From NCBI GenBank assembly GCA_015228975.1, contig JADGCN010000021.1, forward strand, positions 1-37,454: a DNA stretch of 37,454 nucleotides. Reading direction: 5' to 3'. The position numbers were made by a program, and so were the translations under genes. The DNA is from Magnetococcales bacterium (GTDB lineage: Bacteria > Pseudomonadota > Magnetococcia > Magnetococcales > UBA8363). Position 1 is the stretch's first letter; each line of letters begins with the position of its first letter. The notes beneath the pieces were generated by a model. That model made no database searches, had not been told where the DNA came from, and saw nothing but the letters and a program-made list of their open reading frames with translations. Below are positions 16,949 to 26,031 of this stretch, piece after piece.

Positions 16949-18520
16949 ATGAAATCACTTCTCATCAATCCAGATCATGGCTATCTGACTGCAACGCCCT
17001 GGGGTGTTCTCAGTGTTGGCAGTTATATAAGAAATGTCAAAAATTATGATATTGAATTATTGGATGCAAGTATTGAGGGGGCTGAAAAGACTTTTAAAAA
17101 ACTGCGTCCCAGGCTGCGTGACTATTCGTTGATTGGTATCGGTGCCTTCAGCACGGATACCCCTTTTCTTGTCAATATTTGTGACATGATCAAAGAGGAA
17201 AACCCAAGATGTAAAGTTGTCGTGGGTGGGCCTCATGCATTTCTGTGTCCCGAGCAGACGGCACAGTATCGCAATATTGACTTTATTTCATACGGTAATG
17301 GTGAGCTTGCGTTTTCCGGTCTCATGGAACAATTGCATGCTGATCGGCAGCAGTGGGAAAACGTTCCCGGCATTGTTTACAAGAAAGATACGGTTCTTTT
17401 CCGAACCCGTCCAGCCGATACTGTACCTTTTTACGATACCGACTACCGTTTATTGGATGAAAGGGCGCGTGTTCATTTTTCAGATAATATTAACATTCTT
17501 GCGGGACGCGGCTGTCCTTATAAGTGTACCTTTTGCTTTACTTCAATTACTGATCAACGTTGGCGTGGTAAACCGATTGAACATTTAGGAAGAGAGCTGA
17601 AAGCCCTTGTCGAAGAGTATAATCCGCGGCAAGTCTATTTTCGTGATGAACTGTTTTTTCGAGATAAGCAACGTATTCTCGATTTGATTGAATTTTATAA
17701 GGCCAACCATTTTACATTCCGCTGGCGGGCCAGCGTTCGAGCGACTGATTTCCGCGAAGGTTACGTTGATGAACCTTTACTCAGGCAATTGGAGTCCGCA
17801 GGGTGTGAATGTTTAAAGTTTGGATTTGAATCGGGTTCAGATCGTGTATTGAAATATATAAAGAAAGGCATCAAGACAAAACATATTCGCAATGTGGTTG
17901 ATACTATGATGAAAGTTCCAGCTATCAAGCTCAATGCCTCCTTTTTGGTTGGTTTGCCAGGAGAGGCCTATGGAGAAATGATTGAGACCATTACACTTGC
18001 CGCGCATATTCTTCAAAATTCTCCCAATGTTCAAATTATCGGACCACAGTATTATCGGGTCTATCCGGGGGGATCTCTCTACAAGACGGTGGTGGAACAG
18101 TATGGTTTTAATGCCCCCGATTCCCTGGAGGAATGGAAACTACGCTACGACAACCCTGTCAACCGGCATGGCTTTGCCGATACCGCTGTCGATTATCCAT
18201 GGCTTTCCCCAGGCGAGAGTATACTGGCCAAGAATGCTGCCCTTATCGTTGACATCGTCAATCCAACGGGTCTGCGCTATATTGACAGTTATAAGAAACG
18301 GTTGCTTTCACCCTTGCGAGTTTTGATCCGCTTGCGACTGCGTTACGGTTTTTTCCGGTTTTTATACGATATCCAGTTGGCGAACGCTATCCTGGAATTT
18401 TCCATTTGGGACTGGTCAGAGCGTTCCACATTGTTCAGATTCGTCAAGAATACCAGTGTGTTTAAAGGTTTCAAGCGTACGGCAGCTTACCATTGGTTGT
18501 CGTCACAATTTATCGGCTGA
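16949..18520 (+). CDS. B12-type radical SAM protein of unknown function
   Basis: The 523-residue protein has an N-terminal Rossmann-like domain of the cobalamin-binding type (about 1-150, with VVVGGPHAFLCPEQT), then a radical SAM barrel with the iron-sulfur motif CPYKCTFC (Cys189, 193, 196). SAM-binding and barrel segments follow, including FGFESGSDRVLKYIKKGIKT and NASFLVGLPGE. I see no DxHxxG motif, so cobalamin, if bound, would be held without the usual His ligand. The C-terminal 100 residues are basic and hydrophobic (LRVLIRLRLRYGFFRFLYD) and may touch the membrane. Such proteins methylate or rearrange lipids, cofactors or antibiotics; the substrate here is unknown. The gene is visibly more AT-rich than its neighbours, which suggests transfer. 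CGGAG precedes the ATG. Confidence 0.85.
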   Translation: MKSLLINPDHGYLTATPWGVLSVGSYIRNVKNYDIELLDASIEGAEKTFKKLRPRLRDYSLIGIGAFSTDTPFLVNICDMIKEENPRCKVVVGGPHAFLCPEQTAQYRNIDFISYGNGELAFSGLMEQLHADRQQWENVPGIVYKKDTVLFRTRPADTVPFYDTDYRLLDERARVHFSDNINILAGRGCPYKCTFCFTSITDQRWRGKPIEHLGRELKALVEEYNPRQVYFRDELFFRDKQRILDLIEFYKANHFTFRWRASVRATDFREGYVDEPLLRQLESAGCECLKFGFESGSDRVLKYIKKGIKTKHIRNVVDTMMKVPAIKLNASFLVGLPGEAYGEMIETITLAAHILQNSPNVQIIGPQYYRVYPGGSLYKTVVEQYGFNAPDSLEEWKLRYDNPVNRHGFADTAVDYPWLSPGESILAKNAALIVDIVNPTGLRYIDSYKKRLLSPLRVLIRLRLRYGFFRFLYDIQLANAILEFSIWDWSERSTLFRFVKNTSVFKGFKRTAAYHWLSSQFIG

Positions 18521-18569
18521 GACCGGCTTGGGCAGTGCATCGCGGCAATTTTTTCACAGGGGGGGGTGC

Positions 18570-18602
18570 ATCTGGAGGCTGCAACACAATCAGCCCCCAG
18601 AT
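18570..18602. terminator. Bidirectional hairpin between convergent genes
   Basis: Bases 18570-18581 pair with 18591-18602 in a 12-bp stem (one G-U pair when read as RNA) with a nine-base loop. It lies between the converging radical SAM gene and rpmE, 14 bases past the rpmE stop. Neither side has a clear T-run next to the stem, so it may rely on Rho or act as a stabilising end. Confidence 0.5.
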
Positions 18603-18616
18603 CATAGGGCAGGGGG

Positions 18617-18841
18617 TCACTCGCTGAGAGAAGTTTTACCTTCTTTGCCGTACTTGCGCATGAAGCGTTCCACCCGACCAGCCGTATCCAGGAGTTTGTG
18701 TTTGCCGGTATAGAAGGGATGGCAATTGGAACATACACCCAGGGCGGTATTCTTGCCTGTCGAGCGGGTGGTGAAGGAATGCCCACAGCCGGAACAGGTG
18801 AGGGTGATTTCCGAGTATTCGGGATGAATGTCTTTTTTCAT
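18617..18841 (-). CDS. rpmE: 50S ribosomal protein L31, zinc-binding form
   Basis: The 74-residue protein starts [20 protein letters not shown] and ends with the L31 features [12 protein letters not shown] and a [11 protein letters not shown]-like tail. Four cysteines (CSGC and CSNC) make it the zinc-containing L31 type; the zinc-free paralogue used in zinc starvation is not in the window. I use the ATG at 18841; the longer frame from 18886 adds 15 residues with no L31 similarity. It lies 66 bases after rho on the same strand, probably in one transcript, an arrangement also known from other bacteria. Confidence 0.95.
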   Translation of the reverse strand: MKKDIHPEYSEITLTCSGCGHSFTTRSTGKNTALGVCSNCHPFYTGKHKLLDTAGRVERFMRKYGKEGKTSLSE

Positions 18842-18907
18842 AGCGGACTCTTTGTTGTCTCGGGTTACAGGTATGGCCTGGGTCACCTCATCGGGACCGT
18901 TCAGTTG

Positions 18908-20197
18908 TCAGTTATTCATGCTGGAAAAGAAATCACTGTTATTTTTTGTCGCTTTGACCTTATCCAGCAAAAATCCCATGGAATCTTGCGGACCCATGGG
19001 GAGAAGGACACGCCGCAAAACCCACAGTTTACCTAATTCTTCCCGGCTGGTCAGCAGTTCTTCTTTGCGGGTTCCCGACTTGGCGATATCGATGGCGGGG
19101 AAGATGCGTTTCTCCACCAATTTCCGGTCCAAATGCACCTCCATGTTGCCAGTGCCTTTGAATTCTTCAAAGATCACCTCATCCATACGGGATCCGGTAT
19201 CGACCAACGCCGTGGCAATGATGGTCAACGATCCCCCTTCTTCGACATTTCTGGCGGCACCAAAAAAACGCTTGGGACGTTGCAGGGCATTGGCGTCGAT
19301 ACCACCAGACAGAACCTTTCCCGAGGAAGGAACCACGGTATTGTATGCCCTGGCCAGCCGGGTGATGGAATCAAGGAGAATGACCACATCGCGTTTGTGT
19401 TCCACCAATCGCTTGGCCTTTTCAATGACCATCTCCGCCACTTGAATATGTCGGGTCGCGGGTTCGTCAAACGTTGAGGAAACCACCTCACCTTTGACGG
19501 AACGTTTCATGTCCGTAACCTCTTCGGGACGCTCATCGATGAGAAGAACCTGGAGGTAGACATCGGGATGATTGACGGCAATGGAATGTGCAATGCTTTG
19601 CATTAGCATGGTTTTGCCGGTACGCGGTTGGGCAACGATCAGGCCGCGCTGTCCTTTGCCGATGGGACAGATGAGATCAATGATCCGGGTCCCGAGATCT
19701 TCTTCAGGACATCCTTCCACTTCCATCACCAAGCGTTCGTCGGGGTAGAGTGGCGTCAAGTTGTCAAACAATATCTTGCCACGGGTTTTGATGGGGTCTT
19801 CATAATTGATTTTTTCAACCCGTAGCAAGGCAAAATAGCGCTCACTTTCCTTTGGGGCGCGAATCTGACCCTCGATAACATCTCCCGTGCGCAGCCCAAA
19901 ACGGCGAATTTGCGATGGTGATACGTAGATATCATCGGGTCCCGGGAGATAATTGGTATCGGGAGCGCGCAGGAAACCGAACCCATCCTGGAGAACTTCG
20001 AGAACCCCCTCTCCATAGATTTGGCCGTTAATAACGCTCTCGGCCTTCAGGATGGAGTAGATCAACTCTTGCCGGCGCATGCCGTTGAACCCCTCGACCT
20101 TTTTTTCATCGGCGAGGGCGGTCAGTTCGGATACGCTCATGGCTTTGAGCACTTTAAGGTTCAGGGTCGCTGTTTTTTCGGATGTGTTGGTGGACAT
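18908..20197 (-). CDS. rho: Transcription termination factor Rho
   Basis: Rho is the hexameric RNA helicase that ends transcription at Rho-dependent sites. The 429-residue protein has the N-terminal helical domain ([29 protein letters not shown]), a cold-shock-type RNA-binding domain ([17 protein letters not shown]), then the ATPase. Its P-loop is AQPRTGKT (189-196), Walker B is VVILLD (271-276), and the Q-loop and R-loop segments [22 protein letters not shown] and [24 protein letters not shown] are intact. The residue before PRTGKT is Gln where E. coli has Pro. Length is close to the E. coli 419. A 400-base region without genes precedes it. Confidence 0.97.
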   Translation of the reverse strand: MSTNTSEKTATLNLKVLKAMSVSELTALADEKKVEGFNGMRRQELIYSILKAESVINGQIYGEGVLEVLQDGFGFLRAPDTNYLPGPDDIYVSPSQIRRFGLRTGDVIEGQIRAPKESERYFALLRVEKINYEDPIKTRGKILFDNLTPLYPDERLVMEVEGCPEEDLGTRIIDLICPIGKGQRGLIVAQPRTGKTMLMQSIAHSIAVNHPDVYLQVLLIDERPEEVTDMKRSVKGEVVSSTFDEPATRHIQVAEMVIEKAKRLVEHKRDVVILLDSITRLARAYNTVVPSSGKVLSGGIDANALQRPKRFFGAARNVEEGGSLTIIATALVDTGSRMDEVIFEEFKGTGNMEVHLDRKLVEKRIFPAIDIAKSGTRKEELLTSREELGKLWVLRRVLLPMGPQDSMGFLLDKVKATKNNSDFFSSMNN

Positions 20198-20606
20198 GAT
20201 TTCGTGGGCTGGGTATCGGGTTGGACGTTTTGTTTCCGGCGGGTGGTTCGCAAGCCAATCGGGCTTACGTCATCGTGGCCCGTAAACGGTTGGATGATCC
20301 TGAATGGTTAGTGAAGGAATGGGAAAATACTCAATTAAAGAAAATAAAAAAACAAATTTTATGAAGCTGACCCTCGTTCACCCGTCCAGAGACGGCGCTT
20401 CAAGCTACTGATGATGGGAATTGGTTCGCAACCAAGTTTGGATCTGGCTATCAGGAGTGCTGGCGAAAAGGCTTGGGGCGGGAAACAACCGCTTGATCGC
20501 GTTTCGGCTCACCTTCGGGAGAGGAAAGTACCCAGGGTTGCGACTAAAGTCAATCTTATTTTGTGGTGCCGTGCATTTTTTTACCCGGGGTGGGGTTTGT
20601 CGGTAT
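20198..20606 (-). other. Gene-free rho upstream region and leader
   Basis: This 409-base stretch between the coaE stop and the rho start holds no gene I can support. A minus-strand frame at 20405-20620 has no recognisable similarity and overlaps coaE. A candidate rho promoter lies at 20525-20553, so the rho transcript would have a leader of roughly 320 bases. A strongly AT-rich block lies at 20331-20362. E. coli rho also has a long leader used for autoregulation, and the layout here would fit that. Confidence 0.5.
20525..20553 (-). promoter_or_regulatory. Candidate sigma-70 promoter of rho
   Basis: On the minus strand TTGACT (20553-20548) and TACTTT (20530-20525) are separated by exactly 17 bases. 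It points toward rho and lies about 330 bases before its start codon. Confidence 0.4.
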
Positions 20607-21320
20607 TCATTGGCATTCACGGGCGGGCCAGAGAGGGCGGAGATGGTTGCTCGCCAAGCGCTGGCATTCCAACCAAAGTGCGGCTACCTGGGAAGCCGTT
20701 GCCTCCAGGGAAGCGCTGTTGTCGATGATACGGTGGGCGCGGCGATTTTTTTCCGTTTCGGGGAGTTGGCTTTGTATTGCTTGGCGTTTGACCGCTTCGG
20801 ACATGGTGTTTCTCGATGCCAGACGCTGCCATTGCTGGGAGGCGCAGGCAACGTTGATCGTCAGGTCACAATAACGGTCCCAGCCGGATTCAAATAGCAA
20901 AGGTACTTCCATAATGGCAATTTTGGCACAAGTATTTGTCAACTCACGGTGTTCCTGTAACTTTTGCAGCAACTCAACCCGGATGGCTTCGAGTATTCGG
21001 CTATGAAGGATGGATTCCAATGCGATACGGCTTTCCGGGTGTGCAAAAATCCAGGCCGCCATTTTTTTGCGATCCAGACCCGGTGACTCCGCCACATTGT
21101 CCTGTAAAAAATGGGTGCCGAATCGGGAGATGATCTCTTGCAATCCGGGACTGCCGGGGGCGACGACCTGACGCGCAACCTGATCGGTATCGATGAGCCA
21201 GGCCCCTGCTTGCAGCAACAATTGGCCAACCATGCTTTTGCCACAGCCCATGGACCCGGTCAGCCCCACGAGAAACAAGGGATAGAGCGTCTCGTTTTGT
21301 TGGTTTTGGGTAGTGGACAT
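20607..21320 (-). CDS. coaE: Dephospho-CoA kinase
   Basis: CoaE phosphorylates the 3'-hydroxyl of dephospho-CoA, the last step of coenzyme A synthesis. The 237-residue product has the P-loop GSMGCGKS (22-29), the DTDQVAR acceptor-site motif (44-50), a LESILHSRI-like lid region and the IMEVPLLFESGWD motif. It is a little longer than the usual 200-210 residues, with about 12 extra residues before the P-loop and a basic tail. I use the ATG at 21320; the frame from 21545 runs back into pilD. The pair pilD-coaE is conserved in many proteobacteria, and the gap here is only 35 bases. Confidence 0.95.
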   Translation of the reverse strand: MSTTQNQQNETLYPLFLVGLTGSMGCGKSMVGQLLLQAGAWLIDTDQVARQVVAPGSPGLQEIISRFGTHFLQDNVAESPGLDRKKMAAWIFAHPESRIALESILHSRILEAIRVELLQKLQEHRELTNTCAKIAIMEVPLLFESGWDRYCDLTINVACASQQWQRLASRNTMSEAVKRQAIQSQLPETEKNRRAHRIIDNSASLEATASQVAALWLECQRLASNHLRPLWPARECQ

Positions 21321-21355
21321 GGAATTGGTTCTTATTAAGATGTGGGTGGATTGGA

Positions 21356-22153
21356 TCACCCTTTTCCCAGATACCAGTGGGTCACCGACTGGCCGATAAA
21401 CAGGTAAGCCCAGGCGGCACCCACCAGATAGGGTCCAAAGGGGATGGGTTGCGAACGGTTGCGACGTGCTGCGATCATCCACAGAATACCAACGGTTGTG
21501 CCCAACAGGGAGGCGAAAAAAAGGGTGAACGGCAGGGATTGCCAACCCATCCAGGCACCGATCATGGCCAAGAGCTTGACATCACCCAATCCCATACCCA
21601 CCTTGCCGGTAATTTTTTGAAACAACCAAGCAAAGCCCCACAAGCCACCCCCCCCGATGGCAAGGCCCAGCAAAGCGTCATGCAGAGTGGCCAGGGGGGG
21701 GGCCGACCATCCTGTCCAGGCCAGGATCAGGCCCAGCGCGATGCCCGGCAAGGTGATGACATCGGGGAGGATGTAGTGCTGAAAGTCAATGAACGCCAAG
21801 ACGATGAATGCGTAACCCAAAAGGATCAGCGTCAGGTTTTGCCAGTTCAGGCCGAAGTGCCCGATCACCTGGATTGCCAGCATGCCCGCCAACAGCTCCA
21901 CCAGGGGGTAGATGGGGGATATGGCAGCATGGCAATGGCGACACCGCCCCCGGAGCAGTACCCATCCCAGGAGGGGAATGTTGTCGAACCATCGTATGGC
22001 CTGGCTGCACTGGGGGCAGTGTGATGCCGGCAGGACAATGCTTTTACCCAGGGGTATGCGATAAATGCAGACGTTTAAAAAACTACCCCAGGTGATTCCA
22101 AAGAGAAAAACGATCAGGAGGACGTTTTCTGGCACGCGGCAACTCCTTGGCAT
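21356..22153 (-). CDS. pilD: Type IV prepilin peptidase and N-methyltransferase
   Basis: PilD cleaves the short leader of prepilins and pseudopilins and methylates the new N-terminus, in the inner membrane. The 265-residue protein has the start GSFLNVCIYRIPLGKS, a four-cysteine zinc site (Cys46, 49, 71, 74), and several membrane helices. The two catalytic aspartates lie in IDFQHYILPD and in GMGLGDVKLL (Asp near 191). Both halves are intact, so methyltransferase and peptidase activity are both expected. No pilin gene is in the window. The gene is the first of pilD-coaE and diverges from trmFO. Confidence 0.95.
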   Translation of the reverse strand: MPRSCRVPENVLLIVFLFGITWGSFLNVCIYRIPLGKSIVLPASHCPQCSQAIRWFDNIPLLGWVLLRGRCRHCHAAISPIYPLVELLAGMLAIQVIGHFGLNWQNLTLILLGYAFIVLAFIDFQHYILPDVITLPGIALGLILAWTGWSAPPLATLHDALLGLAIGGGGLWGFAWLFQKITGKVGMGLGDVKLLAMIGAWMGWQSLPFTLFFASLLGTTVGILWMIAARRNRSQPIPFGPYLVGAAWAYLFIGQSVTHWYLGKG

Positions 22154-22314
22154 AATGGATGGTGGGTGGGATGCGGCCTTGGCCTGTCTTTAGGGGCACA
22201 TTGGCGCACCCATACCCACTGTTCAAGGGTGAATTGTGCCCGATAATGCAATGATCCTCCATGTTTCGTCGTAGCTTTTTTAACAATAAAACATAGAGAA
22301 ACCTTGCTTTATCA

Positions 22315-22335
22315 GAGATTGACCGGGACAATCTC
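22315..22335. repeat. Palindrome in the pilD-trmFO divergent region
   Basis: GAGATTG (22315-22321) and CAATCTC (22329-22335) form a perfect 7-bp inverted repeat with a seven-base spacer. It lies in the 270-base region between divergent genes, about 90 bases before trmFO, where an operator could sit. Nothing shows which protein would bind it. Confidence 0.25.
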
Positions 22336-22423
22336 CAGGGGTTTCCATGGAGACGGTAGCCTTTTTGCCTTGTGGGTTACTTGTTATCTATGACTTCGTT
22401 GATATCTTGAAAAAGGTTTGTTC

Positions 22424-23761
22424 GTGGCGGATACCAGCCTCAACGTTCAAATAATCGGTGGTGGTCTTGCAGGTTCGGAGGCAGCTTGGCAATTGGCCAA
22501 ACGGGGAATTTCCGTTACCCTGATGGACATGCGACCGACCCGGTCCAGCCCGGCGCATACCACCGGCCTGTGCGCGGAGCTGGTCTGTTCCAATTCTTTG
22601 CGCGGGGGTGATCCCGAACGCAACGCCGTCGGTCTGCTGCATGAGGAAATGCGGCAAATGGACAGCCTGATATTGACCGCAGCGGATGCCAACCGCGTGC
22701 CCGCCGGCGGGGCTCTGGCCGTGGATCGCCAGGGTTTTTCCTCCTTTATTCACAATCAACTGGCCAATCATCCACAGGTGACCCTGGTGACGCGGGAATG
22801 TCGGGAGCCTGCCGCCAACCAGCCTTGCATTGTGGCGACCGGCCCGTTGACTTCGGATGCCTTGATCCCGTGGATCGAAACAAACCTGGGTCAGGATCGG
22901 CTGTTTTTTTATGACGCCCTTGCTCCCATTGTGGCTGCGGATTCCATCGATATGACCCGGGCATGGAAACAATCGCGTTATGACAAGGGAGGGGATGACT
23001 ATATCAATTGTCCCTTGGATCGCGAAACCTACCACCATTTTGTCGCGCAAGTACTCGCGGCCTCAACGGCCAAACTGCACGAATTGGATCGGGATATCCC
23101 ATTTTTTGAAGGGTGTCTCCCCATTGAAGTCATGGCAACACGAGGTGTGGACACGCTTCGCTTTGGTCCCATGAAGCCGGTGGGCTTGGCCAATCCCCAT
23201 GCGGACGGTCAACGTCCTTGGGCCGTGGTGCAATTGCGGCAGGATAATCAGGCTGCAACCGCATGGAACATGGTTGGTTTTCAAACCCGTATGGCTTGGC
23301 CGGACCAACAGCGGGTCTTTCGTTTGATTCCCGGCTTGGAACACGCGGAATTTGTACGTTTGGGGGCGATCCACCGGAATACCTATATCAACAGTCCCCT
23401 GGTCTTGGACCAATATTTGCGTTGGCGGGGCAATGGTCATCTCTATTTCGCGGGTCAAATGATCGGCGTGGAAGGCTACGTGGAATCGGCTGCCTCGGGA
23501 CTTATGGCAGGCATGTTCCTGGCTACGGAACTCTTGACGGGTCGATTGCCGGAACGACCACCGGCGACAACGGCACTCGGTGCCTTGTTGCGGCATGTTA
23601 CCCAGATTCCCGGCAAACACTATGAGCCCATGAACATTCATTTTGGCTTGTTTCCACCCCTGGAGGCGTATGCGTCAAAAAAACACCGAAAGATGGAATT
23701 GACTCACCGCGCTCGACGCGATTTTGACCCTTGGTCTCGAAAATTTGTAACAAAGACTTGA
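22424..23761 (+). CDS. trmFO: Folate/FAD-dependent tRNA m5U54 methyltransferase TrmFO
   Basis: TrmFO makes ribothymidine at position 54 of tRNA using methylenetetrahydrofolate and FAD. The N-terminus binds FAD ([21 protein letters not shown]). Family signatures follow: [67 protein letters not shown] and [18 protein letters not shown]. Length (445) fits the family. The start is GTG at 22424, seven bases after AAAAAGG; TTG at 22418 is less likely. TrmFO replaces TrmA in Firmicutes, deltaproteobacteria and many alphaproteobacteria, so the gene is a taxonomic hint and points away from gammaproteobacteria. Confidence 0.95.
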   Translation: MADTSLNVQIIGGGLAGSEAAWQLAKRGISVTLMDMRPTRSSPAHTTGLCAELVCSNSLRGGDPERNAVGLLHEEMRQMDSLILTAADANRVPAGGALAVDRQGFSSFIHNQLANHPQVTLVTRECREPAANQPCIVATGPLTSDALIPWIETNLGQDRLFFYDALAPIVAADSIDMTRAWKQSRYDKGGDDYINCPLDRETYHHFVAQVLAASTAKLHELDRDIPFFEGCLPIEVMATRGVDTLRFGPMKPVGLANPHADGQRPWAVVQLRQDNQAATAWNMVGFQTRMAWPDQQRVFRLIPGLEHAEFVRLGAIHRNTYINSPLVLDQYLRWRGNGHLYFAGQMIGVEGYVESAASGLMAGMFLATELLTGRLPERPPATTALGALLRHVTQIPGKHYEPMNIHFGLFPPLEAYASKKHRKMELTHRARRDFDPWSRKFVTKT

Positions 23762-23786
23762 CAAGGTATATGGGTTGCATTAGGTT
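23758..23786 (+). promoter_or_regulatory. Candidate sigma-70 promoter for the mepM-like gene
   Basis: TTGACA (23758-23763), overlapping the trmFO stop, and TAGGTT (23781-23786) are 17 bases apart. The -35 box is perfect. The leader to the next start codon would be about 170 bases. Confidence 0.4.
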
Positions 23787-23965
23787 ACCCTCTTTTTTGA
23801 CTTGGTGTGCTGTATGGTTAGGGAATGTCAAACTTCGTGAATTGTAAGGGTTATCACTGTCGCCTGTAAAAACGGACCCTGAATTGCATTAATGGCTCAA
23901 GGAACACCAAACCGGGTGCTTGACCAGGGGTAATCGTCAAATCGGTGACTTACAAATGAGGACGT

Positions 23966-26020
23966 ATGCTTTCCGGACCCAGAAGACACAAGAAGACACG
24001 AACATTCGCAACGAGAACGCGAACCCAATCCGCCCCGACTGAAAAGCAGAGTCGTGAACGGAAGTTTCCCTCTCTACTGTTCGGCATGGTCACCGTTGGG
24101 CTGATAGCTACTCACAGTGCCCTGAACGCCAGTACCTCGGGGAGCGTTCCCGTCGATTATCTCGGCTGGCTGTTGCGCAGTGAATTGACGCATATCCAGG
24201 AAAAGACCGGTGTGAAGCCGGTCGATGAAAAGGCGAAAAATCAAAAGCCCCCTTCCCAGAATGAGGCCCAGTCCGCGCAAGATCCCATTGCTTCGGTTGC
24301 TTTGCATACCCCCTTTGTGCGCATGGATCGGGGGCGACCCCAGGTTGCCGAACATCGTCAGGTGATCATTGAACGCATTTCCAGGGGGGACACGTTGTCG
24401 TCGCTGCTGCAACGGCAAAATGTTTCCTTGAGGACGATCTACGCCATAGCCCGGGGTGCCCGCGCTGTTTTTGATCTGTCGGCCAACTTTCAGACGGGTA
24501 AGTTGGTCAAACTGGTGTTTGACGATAGCAAACAGCTCATTTCACTAGCCTATCCCACAGAAGACGGCAATACGCTGATCGTCAAAAAGACGGAATCGGG
24601 CGATTTCAAGGGTGCCCTGGAAAAGGGTGATATCGGCGTAGCCAGTGTGCCTACCGGTATTGATGCCCTGGAAGCCAAATTGATTGATCAAAATGCAGCC
24701 GCCATCCTGAGCAGCAGTGATCGCAGGATTGCCCCGCAGCCTCCCATCGTGACCGAAAAGGAAGAGGCCGCCGTACCTGAAAGCAAAACCAAGGTCGCCA
24801 AATCGGCTTCCATAACCATCAAACCTGGAGACCACTTGGTCAGTCTCCTCGCCCAATACGATATTGATGAGGCAACCACCAAGGATGTCGTCAAGGCAGC
24901 AGCACGCGTATTCGACTTGAGCCGCATGCTGCAACCAGGGAAAGTGTTAAATTTGGATGTATCCCCGGACGGGGTGCTTCAGGCCCTTTCTTATGCCCTG
25001 GACGAAGAGAACGTTTTTTGGCTGCGTAAGGATGGTGGCGCTTTCGTTTCCAAGGTTGAGAAAAAGATTGCCACCGTGGTCGAAAAGAGCGCCGCTGAAA
25101 AAGTCGCGCTCGACAAGAGCAGCGCCGAAAAAAGTGCGCTCGAAAAGAGTTCCGCAGAGAAAAAAGCCCCTGCCAATCGTCTCGAAACCATCAGCGCCAC
25201 CATCAGGGCGGACGGTTCGTTGTTTGCCGCAGGCAGCAAGGCCGGTTTGACCAATTCGCAGTCGGCGGCCCTGGCGGAACTGTTTGAATGGGATATCGAC
25301 TTTGCCCGGGATATTCATGCCGGTGATAGTTTCTCTGTGGTGCGGGATACCAAGTATAACCCCGCCAAAAAGACCAATGAAGGGCGTATTCTCGCCGCCG
25401 AGTTTATCAATCAGGGGCGTGTGTATCGGGTCGTCCATTATACCAATCCCAAAGGCGAATCGGGCTATTTTGATGAAAAAGGACAGAGCATTCGTAAAAT
25501 GTTCATCCGGGCCCCTGTCGATTTTCGCCGCATTTCTTCGGTGTTCTCCAGCAATCGCAGGCACCCGGTTTTTGGGTTTACCCGTGCCCACAAAGGTGTT
25601 GATTATGCCGCTGACATGGGTACCCCGGTACGTTCCGTGGGCGATGGCGTTGTCACGTACGCTTCCTACAAGGGGAGCTTCGGCAAGTTGGTTCTCGTGC
25701 ATCACAACAGCACGTATACCACGGCTTATGCGCATCTGGGGCGCTTTACCAATGAGGTTCGGCCTGGTGCGCGTGTCAAACAAGGTCAGACGATTGGTTA
25801 TGTGGGCATGACAGGGACGACTACCGGACCCCATCTGCATTTTGAGGTGCGCGTCAACAACAATCAGGTCGATCCCTTGACGGTACAGATGGCTGCCGCC
25901 AATCCCGTATCACCCGCTTATCGGAATGATTTCAACGCACGGACCCAGCCTTTGTTGGCCATGTTGAAATCGGGTAGCACCAAAGTGGCGGCTGCATCCT
26001 CCGATACACGTTCGCGCTGA
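23966..26020 (+). CDS. MepM-like murein DD-endopeptidase (M23)
   Basis: The 684-residue protein starts with a basic segment and one membrane helix (SLLFGMVTVGLIATHSALNA), so it is anchored with its bulk in the periplasm. Two related LysM/OapA-like domains follow, starting near ISRGDTLSSLLQRQNVS and IKPGDHLVSLLAQYDID; both share the later FDLS...GK order. A Lys/Ala/Glu repeat (residues about 373-402) leads to a third linker and the M23 domain. The zinc site is complete: HKGVD (from about residue 542), YTTAYAHLG and GPHLHFEV. E. coli MepM has the same plan and cuts cross-links to admit new glycan strands; length here is about 240 residues greater because of the linkers. GAGG precedes the ATG. 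prmC follows after 11 bases. Confidence 0.9.
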   Translation: MLSGPRRHKKTRTFATRTRTQSAPTEKQSRERKFPSLLFGMVTVGLIATHSALNASTSGSVPVDYLGWLLRSELTHIQEKTGVKPVDEKAKNQKPPSQNEAQSAQDPIASVALHTPFVRMDRGRPQVAEHRQVIIERISRGDTLSSLLQRQNVSLRTIYAIARGARAVFDLSANFQTGKLVKLVFDDSKQLISLAYPTEDGNTLIVKKTESGDFKGALEKGDIGVASVPTGIDALEAKLIDQNAAAILSSSDRRIAPQPPIVTEKEEAAVPESKTKVAKSASITIKPGDHLVSLLAQYDIDEATTKDVVKAAARVFDLSRMLQPGKVLNLDVSPDGVLQALSYALDEENVFWLRKDGGAFVSKVEKKIATVVEKSAAEKVALDKSSAEKSALEKSSAEKKAPANRLETISATIRADGSLFAAGSKAGLTNSQSAALAELFEWDIDFARDIHAGDSFSVVRDTKYNPAKKTNEGRILAAEFINQGRVYRVVHYTNPKGESGYFDEKGQSIRKMFIRAPVDFRRISSVFSSNRRHPVFGFTRAHKGVDYAADMGTPVRSVGDGVVTYASYKGSFGKLVLVHHNSTYTTAYAHLGRFTNEVRPGARVKQGQTIGYVGMTGTTTGPHLHFEVRVNNNQVDPLTVQMAAANPVSPAYRNDFNARTQPLLAMLKSGSTKVAAASSDTRSR
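25082..25171 (+). repeat. Three tandem 30-base units inside the mepM-like gene
   Basis: Units at 25082-25111, 25112-25141 and 25142-25171 encode EKSAAEKVAL, DKSSAEKSAL and EKSSAEKKAP. The period is in frame, so copy-number change would keep the gene open and only alter the length of the flexible linker before the catalytic half. Confidence 0.8.
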
Positions 26021-26031
26021 ATCTCTCTTCC

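Noticed and set aside
20405-20620. Minus-strand 71-residue frame between coaE and rho
   Set aside because: It overlaps the end of coaE, has no family similarity and no ribosome site that stands out; a leader region explains the stretch better.
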